Assembly (NCBI GenBank): GCA_026932235.1
Contig: JAIXKR010000146.1
Coordinates: 29,842-70,099 of the forward strand
Direction: 5' to 3'
DNA length: 40,258 nucleotides
Source: Burkholderiales bacterium
GTDB taxonomy: Bacteria > Pseudomonadota > Gammaproteobacteria > Burkholderiales > Burkholderiaceae_C
Position 1 is the first letter of the stretch. The number at the start of each line of letters is the position of its first letter. The translations under genes were made by a program, and so were the position numbers. This document shows positions 26,955 to 36,457 of this stretch, piece after piece. Below the pieces are notes generated by a model. The model saw nothing but the letters and a program-made list of their open reading frames with translations, ran no database searches and had not been told where the DNA came from.

Positions 26955-27595
26955 CAGCTTCCCTGCAGGAAGGGGTTGAAGCGGCGCTCGCGGCCGAAGC
27001 TGCTCTCCGGGCCGTGGCCGGGGATGAAGACGGTCTCGTCTCCCATCGGCCACAGGCGCTGCGTGATGCTGGCGATCAGGGTGTCGAAGTCGCCGCCGTG
27101 CAGGTCGGTGCGCCCGATGCTGCCGGCAAAGAGCACGTCGCCGACGAAGCAGCGCTGCGCCTGCACGCTATGGAAGACGACGTGCCCGGCGGTGTGTCCC
27201 GGGCAATGGCGCACGGCGAGCGTGCAGTCCCCGACGCTCACGCTGTCCCCATCCTCGAGCCAGCGCGTGGGCGTGAAGGGCTCGGCCGGCGGAAAGCCGA
27301 ACATCCGGCTCTGCTGCGGCAAGGTGTCGATCCAGTACTGGTCGCCGCGGTGCGGTCCGATGATCGGCAGGTCGCGCGTGCGCGCCAGCTCCCCGGCGCC
27401 GCCGGCGTGGTCGATGTGCGTGTGCGTGAGCCAGATCTGCCCCAGCTCCAGCCCGAGCTCGTCGACCGCCGCCAGCAGCCGCGGCAGGTCGCCGCCGGGA
27501 TCGATCACCGCTGCCTTGCGCGTGGCCTCGCACCAGACGAGCGAGGCGTTCTGCTCGAACGGCGTGACGGGGATCGTGCGGTAGTGCAGCGACAT
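26954..27595 (-). CDS. MBL-fold metallo-hydrolase (YcbL/glyoxalase II-like)
   Basis: A 213-residue metallo-beta-lactamase-fold enzyme with THTHIDHAGG (about residues 57-66), HCPGHTAGHVVFH, FVGDVLFAGSIGRTDL and IPGHGPES. These are the metal ligands and loops of YcbL-like, single-domain glyoxalase II relatives; the C-terminal glutathione-binding helices of true glyoxalase II are absent. It probably hydrolyses a thioester. The downstream Crp/Fnr gene overlaps its stop. The 182 bases upstream (27596-27777) contain no gene. Confidence 0.88.
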   Translation of the reverse strand: MSLHYRTIPVTPFEQNASLVWCEATRKAAVIDPGGDLPRLLAAVDELGLELGQIWLTHTHIDHAGGAGELARTRDLPIIGPHRGDQYWIDTLPQQSRMFGFPPAEPFTPTRWLEDGDSVSVGDCTLAVRHCPGHTAGHVVFHSVQAQRCFVGDVLFAGSIGRTDLHGGDFDTLIASITQRLWPMGDETVFIPGHGPESSFGRERRFNPFLQGS

Positions 27596-27777
27596 GGGTT
27601 CGGGCCTCGTTCCGTGCTCGTGTGTTTGCCCACAGCGGTGGGCCGCATTGCACCACAAGGCGCCGCGTCGACTGGACGGACAAATCCACGGTGCCGGCTC
27701 CAGTTGCCCGAGCTGCACGCAGTCGCCCGTCGCGAAGGATCGTGGATGCGCGGCTGCAGCAGGCCTTCCCCGATCGT

Positions 27778-29364
27778 TCAGCGCAGCGATCGACGCGCCG
27801 GCCTGCGCCCCGCGAATCGAAGGGCGCGCAGCATGAGCGGCAGGCCCGCGAAACCGAGCGCGAGCGCCAGCACCAGCGCCAGATCGGGCGCCATCGCGAT
27901 GAGGATCGTCGGCCCCAGCCCGGTGGCGCGCGAGAGCGCCGCGAACAGCACGAGGGTTGCCGCCGGCAACAGCCAGGCCCAGAGACCGCGACGCGCGCGG
28001 GCCGCGAGCCAAGCGGCTGCGGCAAAGATGCCGAGTGACAGCGCGGCGGCGGCGTTGAAGCGCCGATACGCCTGCGGCAGACTCGGGCCGGTTGGCGGCG
28101 GCTGTCCCCGCAGCAGGTTCGCCACGCCCAGCGGCAGCCGGCTCATCACCGCGGTTGCGTCGTCCAGCGGCAGGCCGGTGCTCGCGTTGATCAGCAGCGC
28201 GAAGGCCTGGCGTGTCGCCGGCAGCAGCACCATCCAGGCGACGAACGAGGGCAGGTTGCCGAGGTGCCAGCGCGCGTCGGCTGCCGCCCCGAAGGGGCCG
28301 ACGAACCAGCCCTCGCCGTAGCGGAACGTGAATCCGGCCCCGAGCAGGCGCGCGCTTGCGGGCGGCGAGGCCGGTGCCAGCATCTGCTCGATCGAGTGCG
28401 CCGAGACGAGCCGCCGGCCATCGACGGTACCCGCGTCGATCATCAGGCGCAGGTAGGAGGCCATGTCGTGGGCGCTCGCGACCAGACCGCCGGTCGGCGC
28501 CAGCCCCGGCGGGAGGCGCGGCTGCTCGGCGAACGGGAAGCCGAATTCCATGCGGTGCAGCCGCGTCATGCCGGCCAGACGCGCCGAAGCGGGGTCGGTG
28601 TCGCTGTGCGTCATCCGCAGCGGGTCGAGGATGCGCTCCCGCACGAGCGCCGCCCAGGGCTGGCCCATCGCCTGCTCGAGCACCGCGCCGAGCAGCACGA
28701 AGTTCAGGTTGCTGTACTCGTAGCGCTCCCCCGGCGCATGCTGCAGCGGCAGCTCGGCCAGGCCGCGCGCCAGCTCCTCGACGCTGCTGGCCCCGTCGTG
28801 ATTCCCGTCATGCAGCAGCGCCCGCATGCCGTCGCCGCGCGAGAGGCCGCTCGTCTGGTTCAGCAGCTGGCGCAGCGTGATGCGCCGCGAGGCCTGCTCG
28901 TCGGCGACGCGGAACCACGGCAGATGGCGCTGCACCGGCGCGTCGACGTCGAGCGCTCCGGCATCGCTCGCCTGCCGTACCAGCAGCGCGGTGAAGGATT
29001 TCGTCAGCGAGCCGATCGGGAACGGCGTGTCGGCGTCGATCGGCCGGCCCCGGCCGTCGTCGCCGAAGCCGCGCACATGGCTCGCGCCCTCCGCGTCGAC
29101 GATCGCCAGCGCGATGCCCGGGATGCGCGAAGCCTCGCGTTCGCGCTCGACGAAGGCGTCGATCCGCTGCAGCAGCGCTGGGTCGAGCCCCTGCGCCGGG
29201 GCGCCCGGATGGGCGAGGCCCGCCAGCACGGCGGCGAGCACCGCGACGAAGCGGCCAAGGCCGGAAGCGGCGGCGCGAAGACGCGCGCTGGACCGGCGGC
29301 GGGGACCCTGCGGCGCGATCGACGCATCGGCGCACGAACGCGATGCGTCGACCGGCAGGCTCAC
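27778..29364 (-). CDS. serine hydrolase (class C beta-lactamase/PBP4* family) with C-terminal membrane helices
   Basis: A 528-residue protein. The N-terminal signal or anchor (FVAVLAAVLAGLAHPGAPAQ) precedes a beta-lactamase-fold domain with S-x-x-K as SLTK (Ser119, Lys122), YSN and RWHLGN motifs. About the last 110 residues form three or four hydrophobic helices (ALSLGIFAAAAWLAA, LLPAATLVLFAALSRA, LALVLALALGFAGL). Family members are D-amino peptidases, esterases or unknown hydrolases rather than antibiotic resistance enzymes. GTG 29364 overlaps the stop of the FAD oxidase gene (GTGA), so the two are a co-translated pair, perhaps releasing and oxidising an amino acid derivative. That link is inference. 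Confidence 0.86.
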   Translation of the reverse strand: MSLPVDASRSCADASIAPQGPRRRSSARLRAAASGLGRFVAVLAAVLAGLAHPGAPAQGLDPALLQRIDAFVEREREASRIPGIALAIVDAEGASHVRGFGDDGRGRPIDADTPFPIGSLTKSFTALLVRQASDAGALDVDAPVQRHLPWFRVADEQASRRITLRQLLNQTSGLSRGDGMRALLHDGNHDGASSVEELARGLAELPLQHAPGERYEYSNLNFVLLGAVLEQAMGQPWAALVRERILDPLRMTHSDTDPASARLAGMTRLHRMEFGFPFAEQPRLPPGLAPTGGLVASAHDMASYLRLMIDAGTVDGRRLVSAHSIEQMLAPASPPASARLLGAGFTFRYGEGWFVGPFGAAADARWHLGNLPSFVAWMVLLPATRQAFALLINASTGLPLDDATAVMSRLPLGVANLLRGQPPPTGPSLPQAYRRFNAAAALSLGIFAAAAWLAARARRGLWAWLLPAATLVLFAALSRATGLGPTILIAMAPDLALVLALALGFAGLPLMLRALRFAGRRPARRSLR

Positions 29365-30554
29365 GACACCGCGCCTGCCCCGTAGGCGCCGGCGAGCAGC
29401 CGCCCTTGCGCGAAGCGCTCGATCGAGTAGGCCTGGACCGCGATCTCGGTCGGCTGGCCCAGAGCCAGCTGCGCGACCAGCCTGCCCACCGCCGGCGAGA
29501 GCTTGAAGCCGTGGCCCGAGAAGCCGAAGGCGACGAGCAAGCCCTCGAGCCCGGGCACGGGGCCGAGCACCGGATTCCAGTCGGGCGTGACGTCGTACAC
29601 GCCGGTCCAGGAGGAGGCCAGCCCGGCCTCGGCGTAGGCCGGAAAGCGCTCGGCCACCTGTTCGCCGACCTCGATCACCGCGTCCATCGGGATGTCGGCC
29701 TGCTCGGCCTCGGGCGCGGCCAGGCGCTCGCCGGCGACGCCTTCGCTCACCAGCATCTGCCGGCCGCCGTAGCTGCGGCAATAGAGCATGCCCGGCGAGC
29801 CCAGGTCCTTGTACACCGGCATCTCCCGCGTGTAGGGGGCGGCGGGCGTCTCGAAGGCGAAGACGCGATGGCGCTCGGGGTAGAGCGGCATCTCGATGCC
29901 GCTCCAGGCCTGCAGCTCCGACGTCCAGATGTTCTGCGCGCTGATCACGAGGCCTGCGTGCATCGGCCCCTGATCCGTCTGCACGCCGGTGATGCGCCCG
30001 CCCTCGCGCAGCAGGCCCTGCACCGCCACGCCTTCGAGAAAGCGCGCGCCCAGCCGGCGCGCCGCGCGCGCGAAGCCGGTGGCCACGAGGTAGGCGTCGG
30101 CAAAGCCCGCCTCGGGCTCGAAGCCGATCAGCGCGGCGTCGTCGAAGCGCGCGATCGGCAGGCGCTCGGCGGCCTCGTGCGCGTCCAGCAGGCGCAGCGG
30201 AATGCCCATCGCCTGCTGCTGCGCCAGTGCGGCCTGCAGCGCCGCCAGCCGCGGCCCCTCGGGCGCGGCGATCAGGTAGCCGCAACGCACCAGCCCGGCG
30301 TCGGCCTCGGCGTCGGTGACGTACTCGGCAAAGCGCTCGAAGGCGGCGAACGAGCGCCGCGCGAGCTCGACGTTCTGCGGCACCGAGTAGTGCGTGCGCA
30401 GGATGCCGCTGCTTTGCGCGCTGGTGCCCGCGCCGATCGTCAGGCGCTCGACGACGTGCACGCGCACGCGCCCGAGCGCGGCCAGATGAAAGGCGATCGA
30501 GCAGCCGGTGACGCCGGCGCCGATGACGATCACGTCGGGTGGGATCTGGCTCAT
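29361..30554 (-). CDS. FAD-dependent amine/D-amino acid oxidase family protein
   Basis: A 397-residue DAO-fold oxidoreductase. The FAD motif VIVIGAGVTGCSIAFHLA is at residues 8-25, and GAGTSAQSSGILRTHYS, GVYDVTPDWNPVLGPVPGLE and GFSGHGFKLSPAVGR are typical of sarcosine oxidase beta and glycine oxidase relatives. It oxidises a secondary or primary amine, with the substrate not readable. The ATG at 30554 is divergent from the TAXI transporter gene with a 122-base gap, so transported substrate and enzyme may be linked. The stop overlaps the serine hydrolase start. Confidence 0.88.
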   Translation of the reverse strand: MSQIPPDVIVIGAGVTGCSIAFHLAALGRVRVHVVERLTIGAGTSAQSSGILRTHYSVPQNVELARRSFAAFERFAEYVTDAEADAGLVRCGYLIAAPEGPRLAALQAALAQQQAMGIPLRLLDAHEAAERLPIARFDDAALIGFEPEAGFADAYLVATGFARAARRLGARFLEGVAVQGLLREGGRITGVQTDQGPMHAGLVISAQNIWTSELQAWSGIEMPLYPERHRVFAFETPAAPYTREMPVYKDLGSPGMLYCRSYGGRQMLVSEGVAGERLAAPEAEQADIPMDAVIEVGEQVAERFPAYAEAGLASSWTGVYDVTPDWNPVLGPVPGLEGLLVAFGFSGHGFKLSPAVGRLVAQLALGQPTEIAVQAYSIERFAQGRLLAGAYGAGAVS

Positions 30555-30597
30555 GGCGGCTCGAGGGGTGACGGCGCGGGCAAGGGCTTGCCCCGCA

Positions 30598-30625
30598 TTG
30601 TGCAGCCGCGGCGACGCGCTAGAGT
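30598..30625 (+). promoter_or_regulatory. candidate promoter for the TAXI-TRAP operon
   Basis: TTGTGC (30598-30603) and TAGAGT (30620-30625) with a 16-bp spacer, 52 bases before the ATG of the binding protein. Reasonable -35/-10 match for a high-GC genome. Confidence 0.4.
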
Positions 30626-30676
30626 CGGGCCACCGCCGCACTCCAGCGGGCAAGTCATCGACGAGGAGCCGATCTC

Positions 30677-31645
30677 ATGAGATTCACGTGGAAGCATCTT
30701 GCGGCCGTGCTGGCCGCCGCCAGCCTGGCGACCGCCGCGGTGGCCCAGCAGCGCCTGTTCTTCGGCATCGCCACCGGCGGCACCGGCGGCACCTACTACC
30801 CGCTGGGCGGCATGCTGGCGCAGCTCATCAGCAACAAGGCCACGGTCGACGGCAAGAAGATCAGCGCCACCGCCGAGGCCGCGGGCGCTTCCGTCGGCAA
30901 CGCGCAGCTGCTGGGCAAGAAGGACATCGAATCGGCCTTTGTCGCCGCCGACATCCTCGACGCCGCGTACTACGGCAAGGGCCAGTTCGCGAACGCGCCG
31001 CTGAAGAACCTGCGCGCGCTCGGGGCGCTCTACCCCGAGACGGTGCAGCTGATCACGCGCGCCGACTCGGGCATCAACAGCGTGCGCGACCTCAAGGGCA
31101 AGAGCATCTCCTCGGGCTCGCCCGGCTCGGGCCAGTACCAGCTTCTGACCGACCTGCTGCAGGTCTACGGCATGACGCGCGCCGACGTGAAGGAGGACCT
31201 GTCCTCGTTCACGCAGGCGGTGGACAAGATCAAGGACGGCAACCTGCACGCGACGCTGATCACCGCTGGCGTGCCGACCGCGGCGATCACCGACTTCGCG
31301 CAGAGCCACGCCCTCAAGGTCATCCCGCTCGCCGGCGCGGAGATCGCCGAACTGCAGAAGCAGCAGCCCTACTACGCCAGCGTCAAGCTGCCCGCCAACA
31401 CCTACAAGGGACAGGCCGACGCCGTCGACACCCTGGCGGTGATGGCGGTCTGGACCACGCACGACGCGGTGCCCGACAACGTGGCCTACGAGGTCACCAA
31501 GGCCTTGTACGAGAACACGGCGATCATGGGCCAGGTGCACGCGCAGGGCAAGAACATCAACCTGCAGACGGCGATGGCGGTCGGCAACGTGCCCTTCCAC
31601 CCGGGCGCCCTGAAGTACTTCAGGGAAAAGGGCCTGGCCAAGTGA
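30677..31645 (+). CDS. TAXI-family TRAP transporter solute-binding protein
   Basis: A 322-residue periplasmic protein with signal peptide (HLAAVLAAASLATAAVAQ) and the TAXI family start FGIATGGTGGTYYPLGGMLA. Further marks are DLKGKSISSGSPGSGQYQL and the C-terminal MAVGNVPFHPGALKYFREKG. TAXI proteins bind small organic acids or amino acids (glutamate in some cases) and deliver them to a fused TRAP permease, present at 32204. An AGGAG-like site (GACGAGGAG) precedes the ATG. The stop overlaps the GTG start of the DUF1850 gene. Confidence 0.93.
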   Translation: MRFTWKHLAAVLAAASLATAAVAQQRLFFGIATGGTGGTYYPLGGMLAQLISNKATVDGKKISATAEAAGASVGNAQLLGKKDIESAFVAADILDAAYYGKGQFANAPLKNLRALGALYPETVQLITRADSGINSVRDLKGKSISSGSPGSGQYQLLTDLLQVYGMTRADVKEDLSSFTQAVDKIKDGNLHATLITAGVPTAAITDFAQSHALKVIPLAGAEIAELQKQQPYYASVKLPANTYKGQADAVDTLAVMAVWTTHDAVPDNVAYEVTKALYENTAIMGQVHAQGKNINLQTAMAVGNVPFHPGALKYFREKGLAK

Positions 31646-32118
31646 GGCCGGCGCAGCGTGGCGCCGTCGCGGCGGCCGCGCTGCTGCTGGCGCTGCGGGC
31701 ACCGGCCTGCGAACTGGTGCTCTCGGCGCACCCCGAAGGCGGCGAGCTGGCGCGCGCAGCGCTCGACGCCGCGGCGCCGGGTCTGCGCGTCGCCTTCACG
31801 CACTCGGTGCTGGGCACGCCGGTGGAGGACCAGTACCGTTTCCGGCCCGGCGCCTCGGGCTGGCGCGCACACCTCGTGCAGGAGCGCTTCGAGGGCCAGG
31901 GCTATGGGCTGCCCTACGCTGCCGAAGCCGGTGAGCGTCTCGAGCGCGACGGCGCCGGCTGGCGGCTCCTGACCGACCGCGTCGTCGATCCGCTGGTGGT
32001 GCGGGCGCTGGCGCGACAGCGCATGCGCGTGCTGCTGGCCGACGGGAGCGAGCTCGTGCTGGCCACGCTCGGCGCGCCCGCCGTGGCGATGCGCGTCGAG
32101 CACTGCGCGCGCGGCTGA
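31642..32118 (+). CDS. DUF1850 protein of the TAXI-TRAP locus
   Basis: A 158-residue protein beginning at GTG 31642, which overlaps the previous stop (GTGA). After a hydrophobic N-terminal segment (GAVAAAALLLALRAPA), possibly a signal or anchor, it has FTHSVLGTPVEDQYRF, ERFEGQGYGLPYAAEAGE and a repeat of short beta strands. DUF1850 proteins are regularly found between the binding protein and permease of TAXI-TRAP systems; their role is not known to me. Confidence 0.85.
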   Translation: MRPAQRGAVAAAALLLALRAPACELVLSAHPEGGELARAALDAAAPGLRVAFTHSVLGTPVEDQYRFRPGASGWRAHLVQERFEGQGYGLPYAAEAGERLERDGAGWRLLTDRVVDPLVVRALARQRMRVLLADGSELVLATLGAPAVAMRVEHCARG

Positions 32119-32203
32119 AGCCGCTGCGCGAACGCGCTCGACCCGCGAGGCCGACGCAGCACCCCCCGTCAAGCCACAGGCATCGAACCCGAAGAGGATC
32201 CGC

Positions 32204-34450
32204 GTGAGCTCCACCCCAGACGCATCCCCCCAAGCCACGGCCAACGTCAGCGTCCCCTTCACCCAGGACGAGATCGACCGCCTGATCGAGCAGTTCGACC
32301 CGGAGTCGAACTTCCGCCGCCTCGCAGGCCTCTCGGCGCTGATCGTCACCGTGCTGGCGGTCGGCCTGTCGGTCTTCCACTACTACACCGCCGGCTTCGG
32401 CCTGCACAACGAGATCGCACACCGCGCCATCCACCTGACGGTGGTGCTCGCGCTGTGCTTCCTGGTGTTTCCGCGCCAGCACCGATTGCCCGGCCCCTGG
32501 GAGTGGATCGTGTCGCTGGGCCTCGTCGCCTTCTACGCGCTGCTGGGCGTGGGACTCCTGCGCGAACTGGGCGGGGAGGTCACGAGCGGCGCGCGCGCGA
32601 CCTTCCTCGCCGTGCTGGTGGCGCTCGCCGGCCTGTCGCTGCCGCTGCGCGCCTACGACGGCAGCAGCCGCCACGTCCCCTGGCGCGACTGGATCTTCGC
32701 GCTCGCGGCGGCGAGCTTCTCGCTCTACCTGCTGCTCTTCTTCGACGAGATCTTCATCCAGCGCCCCGGCCAGCACACGCCGGCCGACCTGATGATGGGC
32801 GTCGTCGCGGTCATCATGGTGGTCGAGGCCACGCGCCGCACCATGGGCATCTTCCTGCCGCTGCTGGCCATCGCGACGGTCCTCTACGGCCTCTTCGGCC
32901 CCTACCTGCCCGGCGGACTGGCGCATCGCGGCTACAGCGTGCCGCGCGTCATCGCGCACCTCTACAAGGGCACCGAGGGCATCTACGGCATCCCGGTGGG
33001 CGTGGTGGCGACCTTCGTCTTCCACTTCGTGCTCTTCGGCATCATGGCGCAGCTCACGGGCCTGGGGCAGTTGTTCGTGAATCTGGCGACGATCGCCGCC
33101 GGACGTTTCGCCGGCGGGCCGGCCAAGGTCAGCGTCGTTTCCTCAGGCCTGTTCGGCATGATCAGCGGCAGCGCGATCGCCAACACCGTGACCACCGGCG
33201 TGATGACGATCCCGCTGATGAAGAAGGTCGGCTTCAAGCCGCGCTTTGCCGGCGCGGTGGAAGCCAGCGCGAGCTGCGGCGGCCAGATCACGCCGCCGAT
33301 CATGGGTGCCGCGGCCTTCATCATGGCCGAGACGCTCGGCATCCCCTACAACAGCCTGATCCTCGTGGCCATCGTGCCGGCGCTGCTGCACTACATGGCG
33401 ATCCTCTTCATGGTGCATCTGGAAGCCAGGCGGCTGAAGCTCGCCGGCATGGACCCCTCGGAAATCCCCTCGCTCATGCTCGTGCTCAAGAGCAGCTGGC
33501 ATCTGTTCATCCCGCTGGTGGTGATGGTGACGCTGCTGCTGATGCAGTACACGCCCTTCCTGGCCGCGTTCTGGGGCATCACGCTGAGCATCGTCTGCTC
33601 GTGGATCCCCAAGCTCCTCGGCCCCATGGGCCGCCACATGAGCGGGCTGGCGATCGGGCCGCGCGGCCTCGTCGAGGGCTTCGAGATGGGCGCCAAGGCG
33701 GCGCTGGGCATCGGGGCCGCCTGCGCCTGCGTGGGCTTCGTCCTGGGCATCACCACGCTCACCGGCATGGGCTTCAAGTTCTCGGCCTGGGTGATCGACC
33801 TCTCGGGCGTGGCCGCGCACGCCGTGAAGGCGATGGACACGCTGGGCCTCCTCGACCTGCGCCAGCTCACGATCCTCTTCGGGCTGCTCTTCACCGCGGC
33901 CGCCTGCATCGTCATGGGCGCGGGCGTGCCGACGACGCCGACCTACATCATCCTCGCCGCGATCGTCGCGCCGGCGATGGAGCAGCTCGGCGTGCCGCAG
34001 CTGGCGACGCACTTCTTCGTCTTCTATTACGGCGTGCTCGCCGACGTCACGCCGCCGGTGGCGCTGGCGGCCTTCGCCGCCGCCGGCATCGCCGCCAGCG
34101 AGCCGATGCGCACCGGCATGACGGCCTTTCGCCTCTCGATGGGCAAGGCGCTGGTGCCCTTCGCCTTCGTCTACTCGCCCTCGCTGCTGTTCGTCGAGTT
34201 CGGCTGGACTTCGTTCGGCGTCGCCCTGGTCTCGATCATCGTCGGCATCCTGGGGCTGGGCGCGGCCTACACCGGCTTCGTCGCGCGCCCGGTGCGAAGG
34301 CCGGCCTTCCTCGCGCTGAACGTGCTCTCGCTGGCGCTGGTCTTCGCCAACCCGGTGGTCAGCGCCATCTGCGTGCCGGCGGTGCTGACGATCCTGATCT
34401 GGCACGCGCGGCCTCTGCCGGCGCCGGCGCCGGCCCGCACCGCGGCCTGA
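32204..34450 (+). CDS. fused TRAP transporter permease (small plus large subunit)
   Basis: A 748-residue inner-membrane protein with about 16-18 helices: the small-subunit-like part (about residues 45-220) and the DctM-like part (LFGMISGSAIANTVTTGVMT, GGQITPPIMGAAAFIMAE, GAGVPTTPTYIILAAIVAP). The conserved GGQITPP and PTTPTY loops form the substrate and sodium path in TRAP large subunits. It starts with GTG 32204 behind a GAAGAGGAT ribosome site. With the TAXI protein it forms a sodium-driven uptake system. Substrate unknown. Confidence 0.93.
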   Translation: MSSTPDASPQATANVSVPFTQDEIDRLIEQFDPESNFRRLAGLSALIVTVLAVGLSVFHYYTAGFGLHNEIAHRAIHLTVVLALCFLVFPRQHRLPGPWEWIVSLGLVAFYALLGVGLLRELGGEVTSGARATFLAVLVALAGLSLPLRAYDGSSRHVPWRDWIFALAAASFSLYLLLFFDEIFIQRPGQHTPADLMMGVVAVIMVVEATRRTMGIFLPLLAIATVLYGLFGPYLPGGLAHRGYSVPRVIAHLYKGTEGIYGIPVGVVATFVFHFVLFGIMAQLTGLGQLFVNLATIAAGRFAGGPAKVSVVSSGLFGMISGSAIANTVTTGVMTIPLMKKVGFKPRFAGAVEASASCGGQITPPIMGAAAFIMAETLGIPYNSLILVAIVPALLHYMAILFMVHLEARRLKLAGMDPSEIPSLMLVLKSSWHLFIPLVVMVTLLLMQYTPFLAAFWGITLSIVCSWIPKLLGPMGRHMSGLAIGPRGLVEGFEMGAKAALGIGAACACVGFVLGITTLTGMGFKFSAWVIDLSGVAAHAVKAMDTLGLLDLRQLTILFGLLFTAAACIVMGAGVPTTPTYIILAAIVAPAMEQLGVPQLATHFFVFYYGVLADVTPPVALAAFAAAGIAASEPMRTGMTAFRLSMGKALVPFAFVYSPSLLFVEFGWTSFGVALVSIIVGILGLGAAYTGFVARPVRRPAFLALNVLSLALVFANPVVSAICVPAVLTILIWHARPLPAPAPARTAA

Positions 34451-34465
34451 TCGCCTCCCGCGACT

Positions 34466-35776
34466 TCAAGGCGGCGACTGCAGCAGCGGCGTGCGTCCCA
34501 GCCTCGACTCGATGTCGCTCATCACGCGCTCGTAGCCCGGCGAGCCGGGCTCGCCGAAGCGGCGCTGCAGTTCGTGCGCGCTCATGAACTCGGGCAGGTC
34601 CGAGACGTCGGGCAACAGGTCCAGGTCGCTGCGGCTGGCGGCTGCGCGCTCCTGCAGCAGCGCGGGCGTCGAGACCGCCATCTCGCCCAGACGCGTGCCG
34701 GCGCGGTTGGCGGCGACGTCGTTGAAGCTGAAGCCGCTGCCCGAGCGCGCATCGGCCAGCTCCTTGTACAGGCCGATGAGGTCGGCAAACGGCGTTCCCG
34801 TCTCCGCCGCCAGCGCCGCCGACGACAGGTAGTGCTGCGGGAAGTCGCCACGGCCCGCGAGCGTGAGGCGGATCGGGCGCGCCGCCAGCGCGGCGTCCTC
34901 GGCGGGGAGCAGCGGCGCCAGTCCCAGCCCGTTGGCAGCCATGCCCAGCACCAGCAGCGCAGCGCGGTTCTCGAGCACCGCGTTCTCGCCGGCGCGGCTG
35001 CGCGTGCGCGCGAGCTCGAACAGCGGCGGCAGCACGCTCGACAGCGGCAGCACCTGCGGGCCCCGCCCCGGCGGCGCACCCTGGGCCTGCGCCGCCAGCG
35101 CAAGCAGATGTCGCGCATAGACCCGCAGCCGCGCGTGCTCGGGTGCGGGCAGCAGCGCGGTGATGAGCAGCGACGGGGCGTCGGCGCTCCAGGCGTAGAC
35201 GATGTCGACGCGCTGCGGGCGCAGGCGCAGCTGCTGGATCGTCGCCGCCCCCAGGGCGCGCCAGCCGCCCAGGCCCTGCTGCTCGAGCGCCTGTTCGACG
35301 AGCCACTGCAGCAGCGGCGCCGGCAGGCGCAGGCGGCCCACGCGCGCCGCATCGAGCGCCAGCAGCGGCCCCGCCTGGCTCAGCTCCAGCTCGAGGTTGA
35401 GCCACCCGCCCAGCGCCTGCGCCGGCGGCGGCAGCGGCAGGCTGCCGCGGACCTGCAGGTGCTCGGCCCCGAGCCGCAGCGACCATCGCCCCGGGTGCAT
35501 CCGCGCCATGCCGAGGTTCAGCAGCAGCTCGGCCTCGTGCTGGGTCAGGGAGAGCGCGCGCACGACGCCCGGGAGCGCGCGCCGCGGGTCGTGCCGGCGC
35601 GCGAGCTGCAGCGCGCGCTCGACGTCCCGCGGCGCCAGCTCCACGGGCTGCGCGACGAGCGGCGTGCGCGCCGGCAGCAGCGCCAGCAATCCGGCCACGA
35701 GCAGCAGCGCCGCCGCCAGCGCGACGAGGAGAAACCGGGCGGACCGCCACGGCAGCGTCGGTTGCGCGCGCGTCAT
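34466..35776 (-). CDS. membrane-anchored protein of unknown function
   Basis: A 436-residue protein that I do not recognise well; similar conserved hypothetical proteins occur in proteobacteria. One N-terminal helix (FLLVALAAALLLVAGLLALL) anchors a large periplasmic part. The first half is beta-rich and looks like a lipid- or membrane-derived scaffold (WLNLELELSQAGPLLALDAA); the second half has ALLVLGMAANGLGLAPLL and a segment FPQHYLSSAALAAETGTPFA that resembles a small enzyme-like or helical motif. It is convergent with the TRAP permease gene, 15 bases away. No operon partner on its strand inside the window. Confidence 0.75.
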   Translation of the reverse strand: MTRAQPTLPWRSARFLLVALAAALLLVAGLLALLPARTPLVAQPVELAPRDVERALQLARRHDPRRALPGVVRALSLTQHEAELLLNLGMARMHPGRWSLRLGAEHLQVRGSLPLPPPAQALGGWLNLELELSQAGPLLALDAARVGRLRLPAPLLQWLVEQALEQQGLGGWRALGAATIQQLRLRPQRVDIVYAWSADAPSLLITALLPAPEHARLRVYARHLLALAAQAQGAPPGRGPQVLPLSSVLPPLFELARTRSRAGENAVLENRAALLVLGMAANGLGLAPLLPAEDAALAARPIRLTLAGRGDFPQHYLSSAALAAETGTPFADLIGLYKELADARSGSGFSFNDVAANRAGTRLGEMAVSTPALLQERAAASRSDLDLLPDVSDLPEFMSAHELQRRFGEPGSPGYERVMSDIESRLGRTPLLQSPP

Positions 35777-36088
35777 GCGGGTCGGGCGATGCGGTTCATC
35801 GGTGGCTTCGATTCTTCACGCGGGCGTGGGTTCGCGTCGCGGCATGCGCTCGCGCACCGGGCTGCGGGAGGACTGCACGGCTATCGCGGCGACGGTTTTC
35901 ATTGCATTCGGACCCGGCTTGCCAGTCCGTGCCGACCGGGGCACACTGGGCTCGTCGGCCCTCCGGGTCGACCACCGCGGATGGCAGCCCTCATGGCTTC
36001 GGCACACCCTTCCCACGCAGCCGCTGCAGGCGCTGCCGTCGGCGTTCCCTCTTGCGCCCATGCCCACCCCCTTCCCAAGGAGGCTTGA
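35777..36088. other. 312-base gap upstream of hpf
   Basis: No convincing gene. In Burkholderiales rpoN commonly precedes hpf, but no rpoN sequence is visible here. The gap must hold the promoters of hpf and of the divergent gene at 34466-35776. I found no sigma-54 site (the closest GG-GC pair has an 11-base gap rather than 10). The Shine-Dalgarno AAGGAGG (36077-36083) before hpf is strong. Confidence 0.5.
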
Positions 36089-36430
36089 ATGAATCTGACG
36101 ATCAGCGGTCACCACCTCGAAGTCACACCCGCGCTGCGCGAGTACGTGCTGAACAAGCTGGATCGGGTGACGCGCCACTTCGACCAGGTCGTCGACATCA
36201 ATGTCCTGCTGACGGTCGAGAAGAAGAAGGAGAAGGAGCGGCGGCAACGGGCCGAAGTCACCTTGAGGGTGAAGGGGCGCGACATTTTCGTCGAGCAGGC
36301 GAACGAGGACCTGTACGCGGCGATCGACCAGCTGATGGACAAGCTCGACCGTCAGGTCGTGCGCCACAAGGACCGGCTGCAGGACCATCACCACCATGGC
36401 GCCAAACGCCTGGACGCGAGCACCGGCTGA
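36089..36430 (+). CDS. hpf: ribosome hibernation promoting factor
   Basis: A 113-residue protein of the short HPF/YfiA family: [35 protein letters not shown] and the C-terminal [15 protein letters not shown], then a basic, His-rich tail. HPF binds the 30S decoding region and dimerises 70S ribosomes in stationary phase. A perfect AAGGAGG site precedes the ATG. It is followed by an intrinsic terminator, so its transcript can end before ptsN. Confidence 0.95.
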   Translation: MNLTISGHHLEVTPALREYVLNKLDRVTRHFDQVVDINVLLTVEKKKEKERRQRAEVTLRVKGRDIFVEQANEDLYAAIDQLMDKLDRQVVRHKDRLQDHHHHGAKRLDASTG

Positions 36431-36457
36431 GGACATGCGGCCGCGCTGCACCGACGG

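Noticed and set aside
27778-29364. Antibiotic-resistance beta-lactamase
   Set aside because: SxxK and YSN motifs are present, but the C-terminal membrane helices and context fit the broad serine hydrolase family; no evidence for resistance.
35960-36010. Possible sigma-54 promoter before hpf
   Set aside because: The only GG-GC pair has an 11-base gap instead of 10 and a poor match elsewhere.
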